DNA of 64,000 nucleotides from Platanthera guangdongensis (taxonomy: Eukaryota > Streptophyta > Magnoliopsida > Asparagales > Orchidaceae): the NCBI GenBank assembly GCA_039583875.1, contig CM077159.1, positions 104,183,287 through 104,247,286 of the forward strand, written 5' to 3'. The notes under the pieces were generated by a model. The model was not told where the DNA came from, searched no databases, and worked only from the letters and a program-made list of their open reading frames with translations. The position numbers and the translations under genes are program-made. This document shows positions 19,412-30,045 of the stretch, piece after piece; positions within the stretch are counted from its first letter, which is position 1; each line of letters begins with the position of its first letter.

Positions 19412-21715
19412 TGTAACACCCCCTATCCGTCGCATAGTATATAGCAGTAGGTCCGGCCGGGGCCCGACGCCATATACCATAGACAGACCGGGTGGTTACT
19501 TATGGAAACCATCCAACCAATCTCAACGTCCTACACAGAGCATTCTAGCGGAAGCAGTTTAAGAGTTGCAAAACAAGAACCCAGCAACAAGCATGAATGT
19601 CCACTAATACGAAAATAGGAATGTTATTACAAAATACTCAAAACAAGCCTTAAGGCCTTACAAAAAGTTTCACTTGACTGTTGCATGATTTACAAACCAC
19701 GGCACGCAGGCCGGTCATACATGAATAAAGCAATAAACATTTCCAATCGGGCCTTCGAGGGCCGGCTTCGCAAAAAGGGCTTTAGCCCGCTATTGACCGC
19801 TTGGTCCAGCTGCACCTGCAAGCAACAAACCACCGCACGGTGGCAAAACAAGGCAACGGTCAGCAATGCTGACCAAATTATAACGATCCCGCCCCCAACT
19901 CGGGGCGGCGATGCTCCTTCCCTGCATTTCATTAGCATAAGCGAGCAACATAAAAACCATAGCCATTTCATCACAGGCGTTGGCTCGCACGGCCACACGC
20001 CCCGTGAACTTAGGGCACATTCTCGGTGAACTGGTCTATGTCGCGTCAATTTAAGCCACCAACATTCCGGACTCACCACCGCCACTTAGACGGCCAAACC
20101 TATGAGCAATTTGTCTTCCTGGCCTGGGTCACGTCAATTTAAGCCATTGACCGCCGAAGACTCACATCTATGCCAACGGCGAGTGCCATGTAACTTTAGG
20201 TCTCTCTAACTCGAACGACATAGAGCGGGTACGGCTCCATCTAACCCGTGCTCACATCGCAACGACAATTTAAGCCATATGCGCGGGTCAAACTTTCACC
20301 GAGTCCCATTCTAACACAAGTCACATAACCCCGTTATGTTCAAGATGGCTCTCAGGCCACCAAGTTGGCAAGACCTCATGTCCGCCCAGTTTTCCGGGTG
20401 CACCTTTGGGTTAGTCCCCAAGGCTCCCTGCTGCAATCTACCGCGTAGAAAACCCGAAAACAACCAATAGCACGGAGTCTTCTCCGGCCTTATGCAATGC
20501 AACATCACCGATCCAGACCAACATGTCCGGGTAGGCTTCACACATCATGCCTATGTCCGTTCTCGCATACGGACTCTAAACAACGGGGACTTCACATATC
20601 TACCCGAAGGAACGCCTCCAACTCTCCGCAAACTCGCGAGAGCGGGCTTCCTATGCAAAGAAAGAGAGCGACTCATGCTCAAGATGAGGATCGTTACCCT
20701 TGCGTTCCTCTTTGGCGCCATCGGAAAGTAATCGGATGGAAATGACCGCACTAGCGTTGCCTCCGCGGATCCGGAGTCGTCTTGCGATTCGGAGCTCCGA
20801 AGCTCCTCCAATGGCGGATCTAGCTCCTTCTTCTTCACTTAGCTCTCCTCTCTCTCTAAGACTTTAGAAAGAGATCACTTAAGAAAAAGTGAGGGTTTTC
20901 TAAGTCAAAACCCGGGTATATCCCTTCAGGAACAACCCCCAGCCGTTGGATCTTCAGTCAAAGAAATGAACGGCTTTGATTCGGGACTGAAATGCCCAAT
21001 CTGGACCGAACACGGCCTGGCACACGCCCGTGTCCAGGGCCGTGTGCCTCATTCGCCATCAAAATCGAATCACCTGGAACCTCACACGGGTATCGAACAC
21101 GCCCGTGTTCGAGCTGACACGCCCGTGTTCCACCTGACACGGCCGTGTAGCCGGCCGTGTACCCCATGATTTTTCCCCGTTTTCAACCCGAGCACTGCAC
21201 GGGTTCTAGGACACGCCCGTGTCCTTGCCCGTGTCACCTTGACACGCCTGGGCTCCAGGCCGTATACATGGTCTCGATACTTCGCGGCTAAGTGTCGACA
21301 CGGGTCGACACGCCCTGCGACACGCCCGTGTCGCAGGCCGTGTGCCATGTCTCGACACATTGTCGACACCAAAGTGTCGACTTCGCGGGACGAGTGTCGA
21401 CACGGGTTGACACGCCCTGCGACACGCCCGTGTCGCAGGCCGTGTGCCGTGTCTCGACACAACGTCGAAGCACTGTGTCGACTTCACGGCTAAGTGTCGA
21501 CACGGGTCGACACGCCCTGCGACACGCCCGTGTCGCAGGCCGTGTGCCCAGTCTCGACACAATGTCGAGATCAAAGTGTCGACTTCGGGCCTTAGTGTCG
21601 ACACAGGCTTGACACGCCCTGGGACACGCCCGTGTCCCAGGCCGTGTGCCTGCAGCCAGAACTTAAACTGGCCCAAAACATCCCCCTTTGCTCCTCTAAG
21701 TTTCGGGGCGTTACA
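19412..21715 (-). repeat. Tekay 3' LTR
   Basis: 2304 bp, matching 26773-29074. It contains the hairpin repeat block at about 21010-21690. Small open frames within it (such as 19690-20085) occur in both LTRs and have no recognisable motif. Confidence 0.94.
21010..21690. repeat. Hairpin array with ~101-bp tandem repeats in the Tekay 3' LTR
   Basis: Four ~101-bp units begin at about 21291, 21393, 21493 and 21594. Seven inverted repeats share the core ACACG-CC-CGTGT: 21016-21038, 21093-21112, 21208-21225, 21314-21337, 21416-21439, 21516-21539 and 21618-21641. Arms differ (TCGAACACG, AGGACACG, CCTGCGACACG, CCTGGGACACG) but each is matched by its complement. The first has a bulged C. Further GTCGAC palindromes lie between them. 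Confidence 0.9.
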
Positions 21716-21733
21716 ACTCTACCCCTCTTAAAA
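21716..21733 (-). other. Polypurine tract of the Tekay element
   Basis: The minus strand reads TTTTAAGAGGGGTAGAGT directly before the LTR start TGTAACGCC. Confidence 0.85.
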
Positions 21734-21750
21734 GAATTTCGCCCATGAAA

Positions 21751-23454
21751 TTACATAAAGGGAAAAACATGTACAAAAACAAAATTTGTACCTGAGCGGA
21801 ACAACTCCGGATATTCGTCAAGCATCATCTGCTCTCGCTCCCAAGAGAGCTCCTCACGACCGCAATTGTCCCACCGGACTTTGACCATCCTGATCTCTTT
21901 ATTACGTAGTCGCTTGACCTCCGAGTCCTCAATCCGCACGGGTTTGACCTTTGTCGTTAGCCCACTATCCACCGGCACTTGATCAACAGCGATCACTTGC
22001 GTAGGCTCTTGCACCGCCTTCCGAAGCACCGAAATATGGAATACATCATGTAAACCACTTAGCTCCACTGAAAGCTTCAGCCGATAGGCCGCTTCTCCTA
22101 CTCGCTCCAGAACCTCAAACGGTCCAAGGTACCTCGGGCTTAGCTTTTTCAATCGCCGCACCCGCGAGACACCCTTGAACGGTTTGATCTTTAAGTATAC
22201 ATAATCGCCCACAGCGAACTCCACGTTCCTGTGCTTGGCATTATAGTACTTTGCTTGCCGGTCCTGAGCGATAAGCAATCTCTCCCGAATGGTCCTCACC
22301 AAAGAAGTAGCATCCTCCACTTCCGATCGCTTATACAACTTTGACTCGCCCGTTTCTAACCAAGACAACGACGTGCGACATCTTCTACCATATAGGGCCT
22401 CGAAAGGCGCCATCTGAATACTTGCTTGGTAGCTGTTGTTGTATGCGAACTCCACCAAATAAAGGTGGTCCTCCCATCGCTTTCCAAAGTCCAAGACACA
22501 CATGCGAAGCATGTCTTCCATGGTTCTATTGACCCTCTCGGTCTGCCCATCCGTTTGCGGATGGAAGGCTGTGCTAAACTTCAGCTTTGTTCCCAACATT
22601 TGCTGCACCAGCCTCCAATCATTGGACGTGAACCGCCCATCTCGGTCACTCACGATGCTGCGGGGCACACCATGAAGCCGTACTATGTTATCCACATAAA
22701 GCTTTGCCAGCTTCTCCACCGGATCATCCTTCCTATGCGGAATAAAATGTGACACCTTCGTTAATCGATCGACCACCACCCAAATGGCGTCGTTCCCCTT
22801 CTGCGACCTTGGCAAACCATGCACAAAGTCCATAGAGATGTCGTCGAATTTCCACTCCGGAATAGGCAAGGACTTAAGAAATCCTCCCGGCTTTTGGCAC
22901 TCCGCCTTTACCAAGGCGCAAGTTTGGCATTTCGCTACGTATAGCACCACATCCTTCTTCAAACCCGGCCACCAAAATAGCTTCTTCATATCGCGGTACA
23001 TCTTCGTGCTCCCCGGGTGAATCGAGTACTTGGTATGGTGTGCCTCGTACAACAATTCCACCCGTAAATTGCCCACACTTGGGACGCACAAACGACCGTC
23101 TTTCCACAGCAATCCGTCCTCCACAACGAATTGGGAATTTGACCCATCCAGAGCCTCTATCATGAACTGCTTCATATGAGCATCCATATCCAAAGCCTGC
23201 CGAATCCGATCAGCCAGGTCATATTGGACTTCAGTCCAATTCAGCACTGCTTCAGCACTAGATTGTCTGTCCACACAAACAATCTCCAACGCCTCCAGCT
23301 CCTGCACCAACCGCTCATCATGCACTGATAGCCAATTCGCTTGAGCTGGTGCTCGGCGACTCAACGCGTCCGCAACCGCATTCCCTTTGCCAGGCACGTA
23401 GTGGATCTTGAATGTATAGTCCCCCAGGAACTCCATCCATCTACGCTGCCGCAT
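21751..23454 (-). CDS. Tekay RNase H end, integrase and chromodomain
   Basis: 567 residues continue the RNase H frame after one TAG (23465-23467, Gln expected). Early it has HYVPGKGNAVADALSR (end of RNase H). The integrase zinc finger follows, with HHTKYSIHPG and CQTCALVKAEC. The triad is D in DISMDF, D in SDRDGRF and E in DGQTERVN. The GPFEVLERVG module follows. The C-terminus (KEIRMVKVRWDNCGREELSW) is a Tekay-type chromodomain. It stops just before the polypurine tract, so this ORF is complete at its 3' end. Confidence 0.92.
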   Translation of the reverse strand: MRQRRWMEFLGDYTFKIHYVPGKGNAVADALSRRAPAQANWLSVHDERLVQELEALEIVCVDRQSSAEAVLNWTEVQYDLADRIRQALDMDAHMKQFMIEALDGSNSQFVVEDGLLWKDGRLCVPSVGNLRVELLYEAHHTKYSIHPGSTKMYRDMKKLFWWPGLKKDVVLYVAKCQTCALVKAECQKPGGFLKSLPIPEWKFDDISMDFVHGLPRSQKGNDAIWVVVDRLTKVSHFIPHRKDDPVEKLAKLYVDNIVRLHGVPRSIVSDRDGRFTSNDWRLVQQMLGTKLKFSTAFHPQTDGQTERVNRTMEDMLRMCVLDFGKRWEDHLYLVEFAYNNSYQASIQMAPFEALYGRRCRTSLSWLETGESKLYKRSEVEDATSLVRTIRERLLIAQDRQAKYYNAKHRNVEFAVGDYVYLKIKPFKGVSRVRRLKKLSPRYLGPFEVLERVGEAAYRLKLSVELSGLHDVFHISVLRKAVQEPTQVIAVDQVPVDSGLTTKVKPVRIEDSEVKRLRNKEIRMVKVRWDNCGREELSWEREQMMLDEYPELFRSGTNFVFVHVFPFM

Positions 23455-23466
23455 ATTCAGATCCTT

Positions 23467-24186
23467 CTAGTCAATTAGATACTTTAGGCTCTTGTGATCG
23501 GTGTAGATATCAATCTTCATACCGTACAAATAGTGTCTCCACAGCTTCAAGGCAAAAATCACGGCCGCCAACTCCAAGTCGTGGACCGGATAATTTCTCT
23601 CGTGCACTTTTAGCTGTCTCGAGCCATAAGCTATCACGCTTCCGTGCTGCAGTAGCACACAACCTAAACCGCTGCCCGAAGCATCGCTATATATCTCATA
23701 GCCTTCGGTTCCACATGGCGAACTCAACACAGGCGCCGTGGTCAACCGACACTTCAACTCCTCAAAAGCTCGCGCGCACTCCGGCGTCCAAACGAACTTA
23801 TGCTCCTTCCTCGTCAAAGTAGTGAGAGGTAACGCTATCCGCGAGAAGTTCTCTACGAAGCGCCTATAATAGCCGGCAAGCCCCAAAAAGCTCCGGACTT
23901 CTGCTACCGTAGCAAGCTCAGGCCACTCCCGTATCGCAACAATCTTCGCCGGATCCACAGCAATACGCTCTCCACTCACTATATGCCCGAGGAACGCCAC
24001 TGAGGACAGCCAAAACTCGCACTTCGAGAACTTGGCATACAACTGATTTCTCCTGAGTGTCTCCAACACCAAATGGAGATGCTTGAAGTGATCCTCCTCA
24101 CTTTGCGAGTACACCAAAATATCGTCGATGAAGACGATCACGAAATGGTCCAGGTACTCCCTGAACGTCCTGTTCATCAAATCCAT
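23467..24186 (-). pseudogene. Tekay reverse transcriptase (C part) and RNase H (N part)
   Basis: The RT active site reads [11 protein letters not shown] near residue 20. [16 protein letters not shown] marks the RT-RNase H boundary. The RNase H catalytic positions are visible in [10 protein letters not shown] and [10 protein letters not shown]. The upstream frame is offset by a 2-base insertion near 24195-24205, and a TAG ends it at 23465-23467. Confidence 0.9.
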
Positions 24187-24797
24187 GAATACTGACGGCG
24201 CGTATTAGTCAGCCCAAACGGCATGACCGTAAACTCATAATGCCCGTATCTCGTACTAAACGCTGTCTTCGGGATATCACTCTCCCTTATCCGCAGCTGA
24301 TAGTACCCAGACTTGAGATCTAACTTCGAGTACACCGTCGACCCGACTAACTGATCAAAGAGATCATCAATCCTAGGGATCGGGTACTTGTTCTTCTCAG
24401 TCAGCTTGTTCAGCTCTCGATAATCAATACACAACCTCAAGCTTCCGTCCTTCTTCTTAACAAAGAGGACCGGTGCGCTCCAAGGCGAAGAACTCGGGCG
24501 CACATACCCTTGCTCCAACAACTCTTGTAGTTGAACTTTCAGCTCCGCCATTTCCTTAGGCGCTAGCCGATACGGAGATCGTGACACAGGCTTTGCACCT
24601 GACACTAGCTCGATCGTAAAATCTATCTCCCGTTGAGGCGGGGCTCCAGGAAGATCTGCGGGGAACACATCAGGGTATTCCGATACCACTGAAATACAAT
24701 CCATCGCGGGCTTCGGCTTTGCAACCTCCACTAGAGTAAAGAACAGTTCTGCTCCGGCACGAACCGCCTTCACCACCTGAAGAGCAGACATCAACAT
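24177..24797 (-). pseudogene. Tekay reverse transcriptase, N part
   Basis: The frame has [20 protein letters not shown], then [28 protein letters not shown] and [14 protein letters not shown]. It ends in PFGLTN followed by a frameshift where the usual [10 protein letters not shown] is read in the next frame at 24186. Upstream it should join the protease at 24885. Confidence 0.9.
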
Positions 24798-24884
24798 CTT
24801 GCTCGACCCCTTTAAGCCCGTAAAAGTCGTCTCACAACTTGCTCCCAGCTTGACTTCCTTGCTACCGCAATCTATATGGGCCTG

Positions 24885-25199
24885 CTACTCCGAGAGCCAG
24901 TCCATGCCAAATATGACGTCAAACTCCACCAACGGAAGTAAAGACGCCCGCAGGTCAAACTCCTGCTCTCCAATACGAATCTTAACATCGCAGATCCTAT
25001 CCGCTCGCATCGAACACCCATTTGGCAACAACACATCCAACTTATCCTTCGCCATCGAAGAAGGGACTCCGATGCGTAATATAAATCCTTCGGACAAGAA
25101 GGAGTGTGAAGCTCTCGTATCAAAGAGTGCTCGTGCCGGATTTTCACAAATCAACACAAATCCTAAACAAGTAGTGGTAAGGTAACATGTGCATAACAA
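24885..25199 (-). pseudogene. Tekay aspartic protease
   Basis: The active-site motif reads ALFDTRASHSFL (about 25103-25135), where DTGASHSF is usual; Gly to Arg would inactivate the protease. The second landmark, FDVIFGMDWLSE, ends the open frame at a stop. Its N-terminus is out of frame with gag. The first ~12 residues translate the AT-rich stretch noted at 25150-25235 and are not conserved. Confidence 0.85.
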
Positions 25200-25284
25200 G
25201 CATATAAAGGAATTGACTTGCTATAAATTAAACCGTACATGTCCCCACGTCAGCTTGTTTAATGGCCTCCTGTTGGCCAAGTTT

Positions 25285-26382
25285 TTAGACCCTTGGTTGG
25301 GCCGGAGCATAATGGGATGCGGTCGATTCCACCGCCTTTCCCTTTTCTTCATAAGTGGCTCCCGGCCTCCTCTCGGACTTAGGACGTCCGCTCCAACAAT
25401 CACGGGCGAAATGCCCCGTCTTTCCACATGTAAAACACGCACCCGGGGTCCGACCCGTAGTCGCCCCAGAAGCGCAAGAAGGAGCTGGACCCGAAGTCCT
25501 ATGCTTCTTGAAAGACTTCCGATAGCCGGACTTTGAAGCAGTCGGCACTCTGAACTCAGATTTCTTCTCACCCAAGCTTTTCTTCGCTTGCACGCTCTTC
25601 ATGTCCTTCTCCAAGGACCGGGCAGTATTGACCAAGGTTAAGAAACCCTGCGTCATCGGCCCCGACAGTAATAATCTCAGCTCATCCCTCAGGCCTTCAT
25701 AAAAACGATTAGTCTTGCGCTCCTCATCCATGATGGTGGAGCTAGCATAACGACTCAACCGCGTAAACTCGTGGAGATATTCATCCACGCTCCTCTCACC
25801 CTGTACCAACCTCAGGAACTCATTCTCCATTGAAATCCTCTGAGTAGAAGGGAGGTATCTTGCCAAGAACAATCCCGAGAACTCTTCCATCGGAACGTCT
25901 ATCAGTTGTCTACCTCGCAGATGATGCAGCTCCAAACCTTCCCACCACATCCTCGCTTCACCGTCCAGCAGGAACGTAGCGATGGTGGTCATCTGCCACT
26001 GCTCCGTCTCCGTCGCTGTCATGACTCTCTTCACCCTAGAGAGCCAATCGTCAGCCTGAGATGGGGTTCCCAACCCCGAGAATAACGGAGGATTAAAGCT
26101 CATTACATGCTTCAACTGTCTCTCAGTTGCCCTCCTTGGCACTATTGGTTCCGCAACCACTTGCTCCACCCTCCTCGGCTCAGCCTCTTGCAGAGGTACT
26201 TGCTCCATCACAGGAGCGGGCTGCTGCGCTTGCCTTCCAGGCTGCGCGTTGATCACGGCCAACACCGCTTCAGCAACCAATCGTATATTTTCAGCCGACA
26301 GAGGTGTTGCAGGAGCAACATCCGGTGCACTACTAGCCTCAGAAACTCGGCGTTCTGACGGCTCAACACCACTTCTGGTCAC
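25285..26382 (-). CDS. Tekay gag
   Basis: 365 residues. The capsid region has FNPPLFSGLGTPSQADDWL, WWEGLE and FLRLVQGERSVDEYLHEFTRL. The CCHC knuckle CFTCGKTGHFARDC is near residue 314. No ATG begins the frame: the first sense codon after a stop is GTG (26380-26382), in TAGGTGACC. The expected Met may have mutated. The first ~30 codons are duplicated upstream (see 26293-26622). Confidence 0.88.
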   Translation of the reverse strand: MTRSGVEPSERRVSEASSAPDVAPATPLSAENIRLVAEAVLAVINAQPGRQAQQPAPVMEQVPLQEAEPRRVEQVVAEPIVPRRATERQLKHVMSFNPPLFSGLGTPSQADDWLSRVKRVMTATETEQWQMTTIATFLLDGEARMWWEGLELHHLRGRQLIDVPMEEFSGLFLARYLPSTQRISMENEFLRLVQGERSVDEYLHEFTRLSRYASSTIMDEERKTNRFYEGLRDELRLLLSGPMTQGFLTLVNTARSLEKDMKSVQAKKSLGEKKSEFRVPTASKSGYRKSFKKHRTSGPAPSCASGATTGRTPGACFTCGKTGHFARDCWSGRPKSERRPGATYEEKGKAVESTASHYAPAQPRV

Positions 26383-26622
26383 CTATAGTGGTACAAAACA
26401 CCGTTAAGCGACCAAATAAATTGCAAACAGCAATTATAGGAACACGCAGGTTCCTCAAGCCGACAGAGGTGTTGCAGGAGCAACATCCGGTGCACTACTA
26501 GCCTCAGAAACTCGGCGTTCTGACGGCCCAACACCACTTCTAGTCACCTATAGTGGTACAAAACACCGTTAAGCGACCAAATAAATTGCAAACAGCAATT
26601 ATAGGAACACGCAGGTTCCTCA
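26293..26622. repeat. 165-bp tandem duplication across the Tekay gag start
   Basis: Units 26293-26457 and 26458-26622 are nearly identical; I see only two substitutions. Each contains the GTG start region, about 30 gag codons and ~75 bp of leader. It lies between the primer site and gag. Confidence 0.92.
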
Positions 26623-26759
26623 AACACGAGTATTTGTATTCCTAAGTGGACATTCATGGGTTCTTTTTACTGTTATTACGATGACGCACACAATGTGCTC
26701 ACCACCCCTTAAAAAGAATTCGCCCACTAATTCAGTTTAAGTCCGACCAAAACCAGTAG

Positions 26760-26769
26760 TCTGATACCA
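26760..26769 (-). other. Primer binding site, tRNA-iMet (Tekay)
   Basis: The minus strand reads TGGTATCAGA, 3 bases after the LTR end. The match to initiator Met tRNA is only about 10 bases long. Confidence 0.75.
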
Positions 26770-26772
26770 AAT

Positions 26773-29074
26773 TGTAACACCCCCTATCCGTCGCATAGTA
26801 TATAGCAGTAGGTCCGGCCGGGGCCCGACGCCATATACCACAGACAGACCGGGTGGTTACTTATGGAAACCATCCAACCAATCTCAACGTCCTACACAGA
26901 GCATTCTAGCGGAAGCAGTTTAAGAGTTGCAAAACAAGAACCCAGCAACAAGCACGAATGTCCACTAATACGAAAATAGGAATGTTATTACAAAATACTC
27001 AAAACAAGCCTTAAGGCCTTACAAAAAGTTTCACTTGACTGTTACATGATTTACAAACCACGGCACGCAGGCCGGTCATACATGAATAAAGCAATAAACA
27101 TTTCCATTCGGGCCTTCGAGGGCCGGCTTCGCAAAAAGGTCTTTAGCCCGCTATTGACCGCTTGGTCCAGCTGCACCTGCAAGCAACAAACCACCGCACG
27201 GTGGCAAAACAAGGCAACGGTCAGCAATGCTGACCAAATTATAACGATCCCGCCCCAACTCAGGGCGGCGATGCTCCTTCCCTGCATTTCATTAGCATAA
27301 GCGAGCAACATAAAAACCATAGCCATTTCATCACAGGCGTTGGCTCGCACGGCCACACGCCCCGTGCACTCAGGGCACATTCTCGGTGAACCGGTCTATG
27401 TCGCGTCAATTTAAGCCACCAACATTCCGGACTCACCACCGCCACTTAGACGGCCAAACCTATGAGCAATTTGTCTTTCTGGCCTAGGTCACGTCAATTT
27501 AAGCCATTGACCGCCGAAGACTCACATCTATGCCAACGGCGAGTGCCATGTAACTTTAGGTCTCTCTAACCCGAACGACATAGAGCGGGTACGGCTCCAT
27601 CTAACCCGTGCTCACATCGCAACGACAATTTAAGCCATATGCGCGGGTCAAACTTTCACCGAGTCCCATTCTAACACAAGTCACATAACCCCGTTATGTT
27701 CAAGATGGCTCTCAGGCCACCAAGTTGGCAAGACCTCGTGTCCGCCCAATTTTCCGGGTGCACCTTTGGGTTAGTCCCCAAGGCTCCCTGCTGCAATCTA
27801 CCGCGTAGAAAACCCGAAAACAACCAATAGCACGGAGTCTTCTCCGGCCTTATGCAATGCAACATCACTGATCCAGACCAACATGTCCGGGTAGGCTTCA
27901 CACATCATGCCTATGTCCGTTCTCGCATACGGACTCTAAACAACGGGGACTTCACATATCTACCCGAAGGAATGCCTCCAACTCTCCGCAAACTCGCGAG
28001 AGCGGGCTTCCTATGCAAAGAAAGAGAGCGACTCATGCTCAAGATGAGGATCGTTACCCTTGCGTTCCTCTTTGGCGCCATCGGAAAGTAATCAGATGGA
28101 AATGACCGCACTAGCGTTGCCTCCGCGGATCCGGAGTCGGCTTGCGATTCGGAGCTCCGAAGCTCCTCCAATGGCGGATCTAGCTCCTTCTTCTTCACTT
28201 AGCTCTCCTCTCTCTCTAAGACTTTAGAAAGAGATCACTTAAGAAAAAGTGAGGGTTTTCTAAGTCAAAACCCGGGTATATCCCTTCAGGAACAACCCCC
28301 AGCCGTTGGATCTTCAGTCAAAGAAATGAACGGCTTTGATTCGGGACTGAAATGCCCAATCTGGACCGAACACGGCCTGGCACACGCCCGTGTCCAGGGC
28401 CGTGTGCCTCATTCGCCATCAAAATCGAATCACCTGGAACCTCACACGGGTATCGAACACACCCTTGTTCGAGCTGACACGCCCGTGTTCCACCTGACAC
28501 GGCCGTGTAGCCGGCCGTGTACCCCATGATTTTTCCCCGTTTTCAACCCGAGCACTGCACGGGTTCTAGGACACGCCCGTGTCCTTGCCCGTGTCACCTT
28601 GACACGCCTGGGCTCCAGTCTGTGTACATGGTCTCGATACTTCGCGGCTAAGTGTCGACACGGGTCGACACGCCCTGCGACACGCCCGTGTCGCAGGCCG
28701 TGTGCCATGTCTCGACACATTGTCGACACCAAAGTGTCGACTTCGCGGGACGAGTGTCGACACGGGTTGACACGCCCTGCGACACGCCCGTGTCGCAGGC
28801 CGTGTGCCGTGTCTCGACACAACGTCGAAGCACTGTGTCGACTTCACGGCTAAGTGTCGACACGGGTCGACACGCCCTGCGACACGCCCGTGTCGCAGGC
28901 CGTGTGCCCAGTCTCGACACAATGTCGAGACCAAAGTGTCGACTTCGCGCTTAGTGTCGACACAGGCGTGACACGCCCTGGGACACGCCCGTGTCCCAGG
29001 CCGTGTGCCTGCAGCCAGAACTTAAACTGGCCCAAAACATCCCCCTTTGCTCCTCTAAGTTTCGGGGCGTTACA
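26773..29074 (-). repeat. Tekay 5' LTR
   Basis: 2302 bp, carrying the same hairpin block (about 28370-29010). One hairpin has changed core bases (TCGAACACACCCTTGTTCGA), leaving 7-bp arms. Confidence 0.94.
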
Positions 29075-29815
29075 GGGGCGGTGATTCTATTCACTAGGGT
29101 GGTGACCACACTCCTCACCTCGCCTATAAATAGAACCCCCCCAGCACGTCTACAGTAACTTAGTGAACAGTAAGTGGGGCTTGGTCGATTGCTGCGGTCT
29201 GAATTTCTCTGTCCGTGCGAGTTGAGTAGAGCTGAAGTTTTGCTGTGTGCAGGTCGCGCGACTATCTTCAAGGAGCCAGGAGTTTGGCTTTGACTTCGGT
29301 CAAGTACTTGGAAGTGTGCGGTCTCAGCTGGTCGCATCTGTGGCTTGTCATTGGTTCTCTGCTTCAGCTTGTTCAAGTTCCAATAACCTGTTCGCCGGTC
29401 TCAGGCGGGTAGGCGGTCTGTTCATCAGTTCCTCAGCAGGCAGCGAATAATGTGGTGTCCTCCCGACCTCGCTATCTCAGGCGGACTTCGTGTTCTATTC
29501 GGCATGTTGCTGCAATTCTGGAGGCTTCAACGATCTTGGCGGACTGAGCGGTCTCGGCGGTTTCAATTGCTGTCTGCCCGGCTTGTTTTTTGAGCTTTCT
29601 GTTTGTAGATTTTGCACTAGCGAAATCATTTCTGACTACGTATACCTCGCCTTGTAAAGAAGTTAATGAAAATAAGATCTGCTTGTTCTTCCATTTGCAT
29701 GTGGTGTTAAGCTTGCTCTTTGGGCTTCTGCAAGATCAAAGTGTTGACTGGATAGTTCTGAGAATATTAATTTGGCTTTAGGCTATCTTGCTGACCACTT
29801 TGAGAAAATTTAACA

Positions 29816-29827
29816 TGGTATCAGATC
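29816..29827 (+). other. Primer binding site of copia-A copy 2
   Basis: TGGTATCAGATC follows the end of LTR2 immediately. It differs from TGGTATCAGAGC at the last two bases. Its presence shows LTR2 acts as the 5' LTR of copy 2. Confidence 0.85.
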
Positions 29828-29932
29828 CAGGTTCAGTTGCTTGAGCGGTGATCAACGTGAGCGGTCGTCAACTAGTGTTGTTGCTCTGTTGTTGCTCTGT
29901 GCTTCTGATAAGCTTATCCAAAGGTTGTTGCA

Positions 29933-30045
29933 ATGGAAGGGAGCTATGTAAGGGGTCTTGGTATTGAACTCTTGACCACGACTAACTTCAAGAAGTGGAA
30001 GTCGTGTATGAAGAGTTTTCTTCTTGGCGAGGATCTATGGGAAGT
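29933..30045 (+). pseudogene. Copia-A copy 2 gag, N-terminal fragment
   Basis: The frame starts MEGSYVRGLGIELL and continues with NFKKWKSCMKSFLLGEDLW. Element D interrupts after the TSD GAAGT (30041-30045). It resumes at 57338. Confidence 0.88.

Larger units (their letters stand above)
19412..29074 (-). mobile_element. Tekay-type chromovirus (Ty3/gypsy), full length
   Basis: Minus strand: 5' LTR 26773-29074 (2302 bp), primer site, gag-pol, polypurine tract, 3' LTR 19412-21715 (2304 bp). LTRs start and end TGTAAC...TTACA. The target duplication GGGGC is at 19407-19411 and 29075-29079. I count about 27 LTR differences (about 1.2%), among the youngest insertions here. The pol sequence ([41 protein letters not shown]) is typical of Tekay/Del. 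Confidence 0.95.
18661..29815 (+). repeat. Copia-A LTR2 (shared), split by the Tekay element
   Basis: The parts are 18661-19411 and 29080-29815, 1487 bp after removing the Tekay element and one GGGGC. It lacks about 335 bp present in LTR1 and LTR3, with the junction near 18953 (GGCCTTGTGG then TTGGCGG). The Tekay insertion lies about 50 bp upstream of the TATA box at 29125. Confidence 0.9.

Noticed and set aside
19690..20085. Open frames of 76-131 residues in the Tekay LTR, repeated at 27051-27445
   Set aside because: They overlap on both strands, occur in both LTRs, have no motif and differ by frameshift between LTRs (the second LTR lacks one C).
21291..21690. Regularly spaced palindromic repeats resembling a CRISPR array
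   Set aside because: Units are tandem ~101-bp repeats with homologous spacers, lie inside both LTRs of a plant gypsy element, and no cas genes exist.
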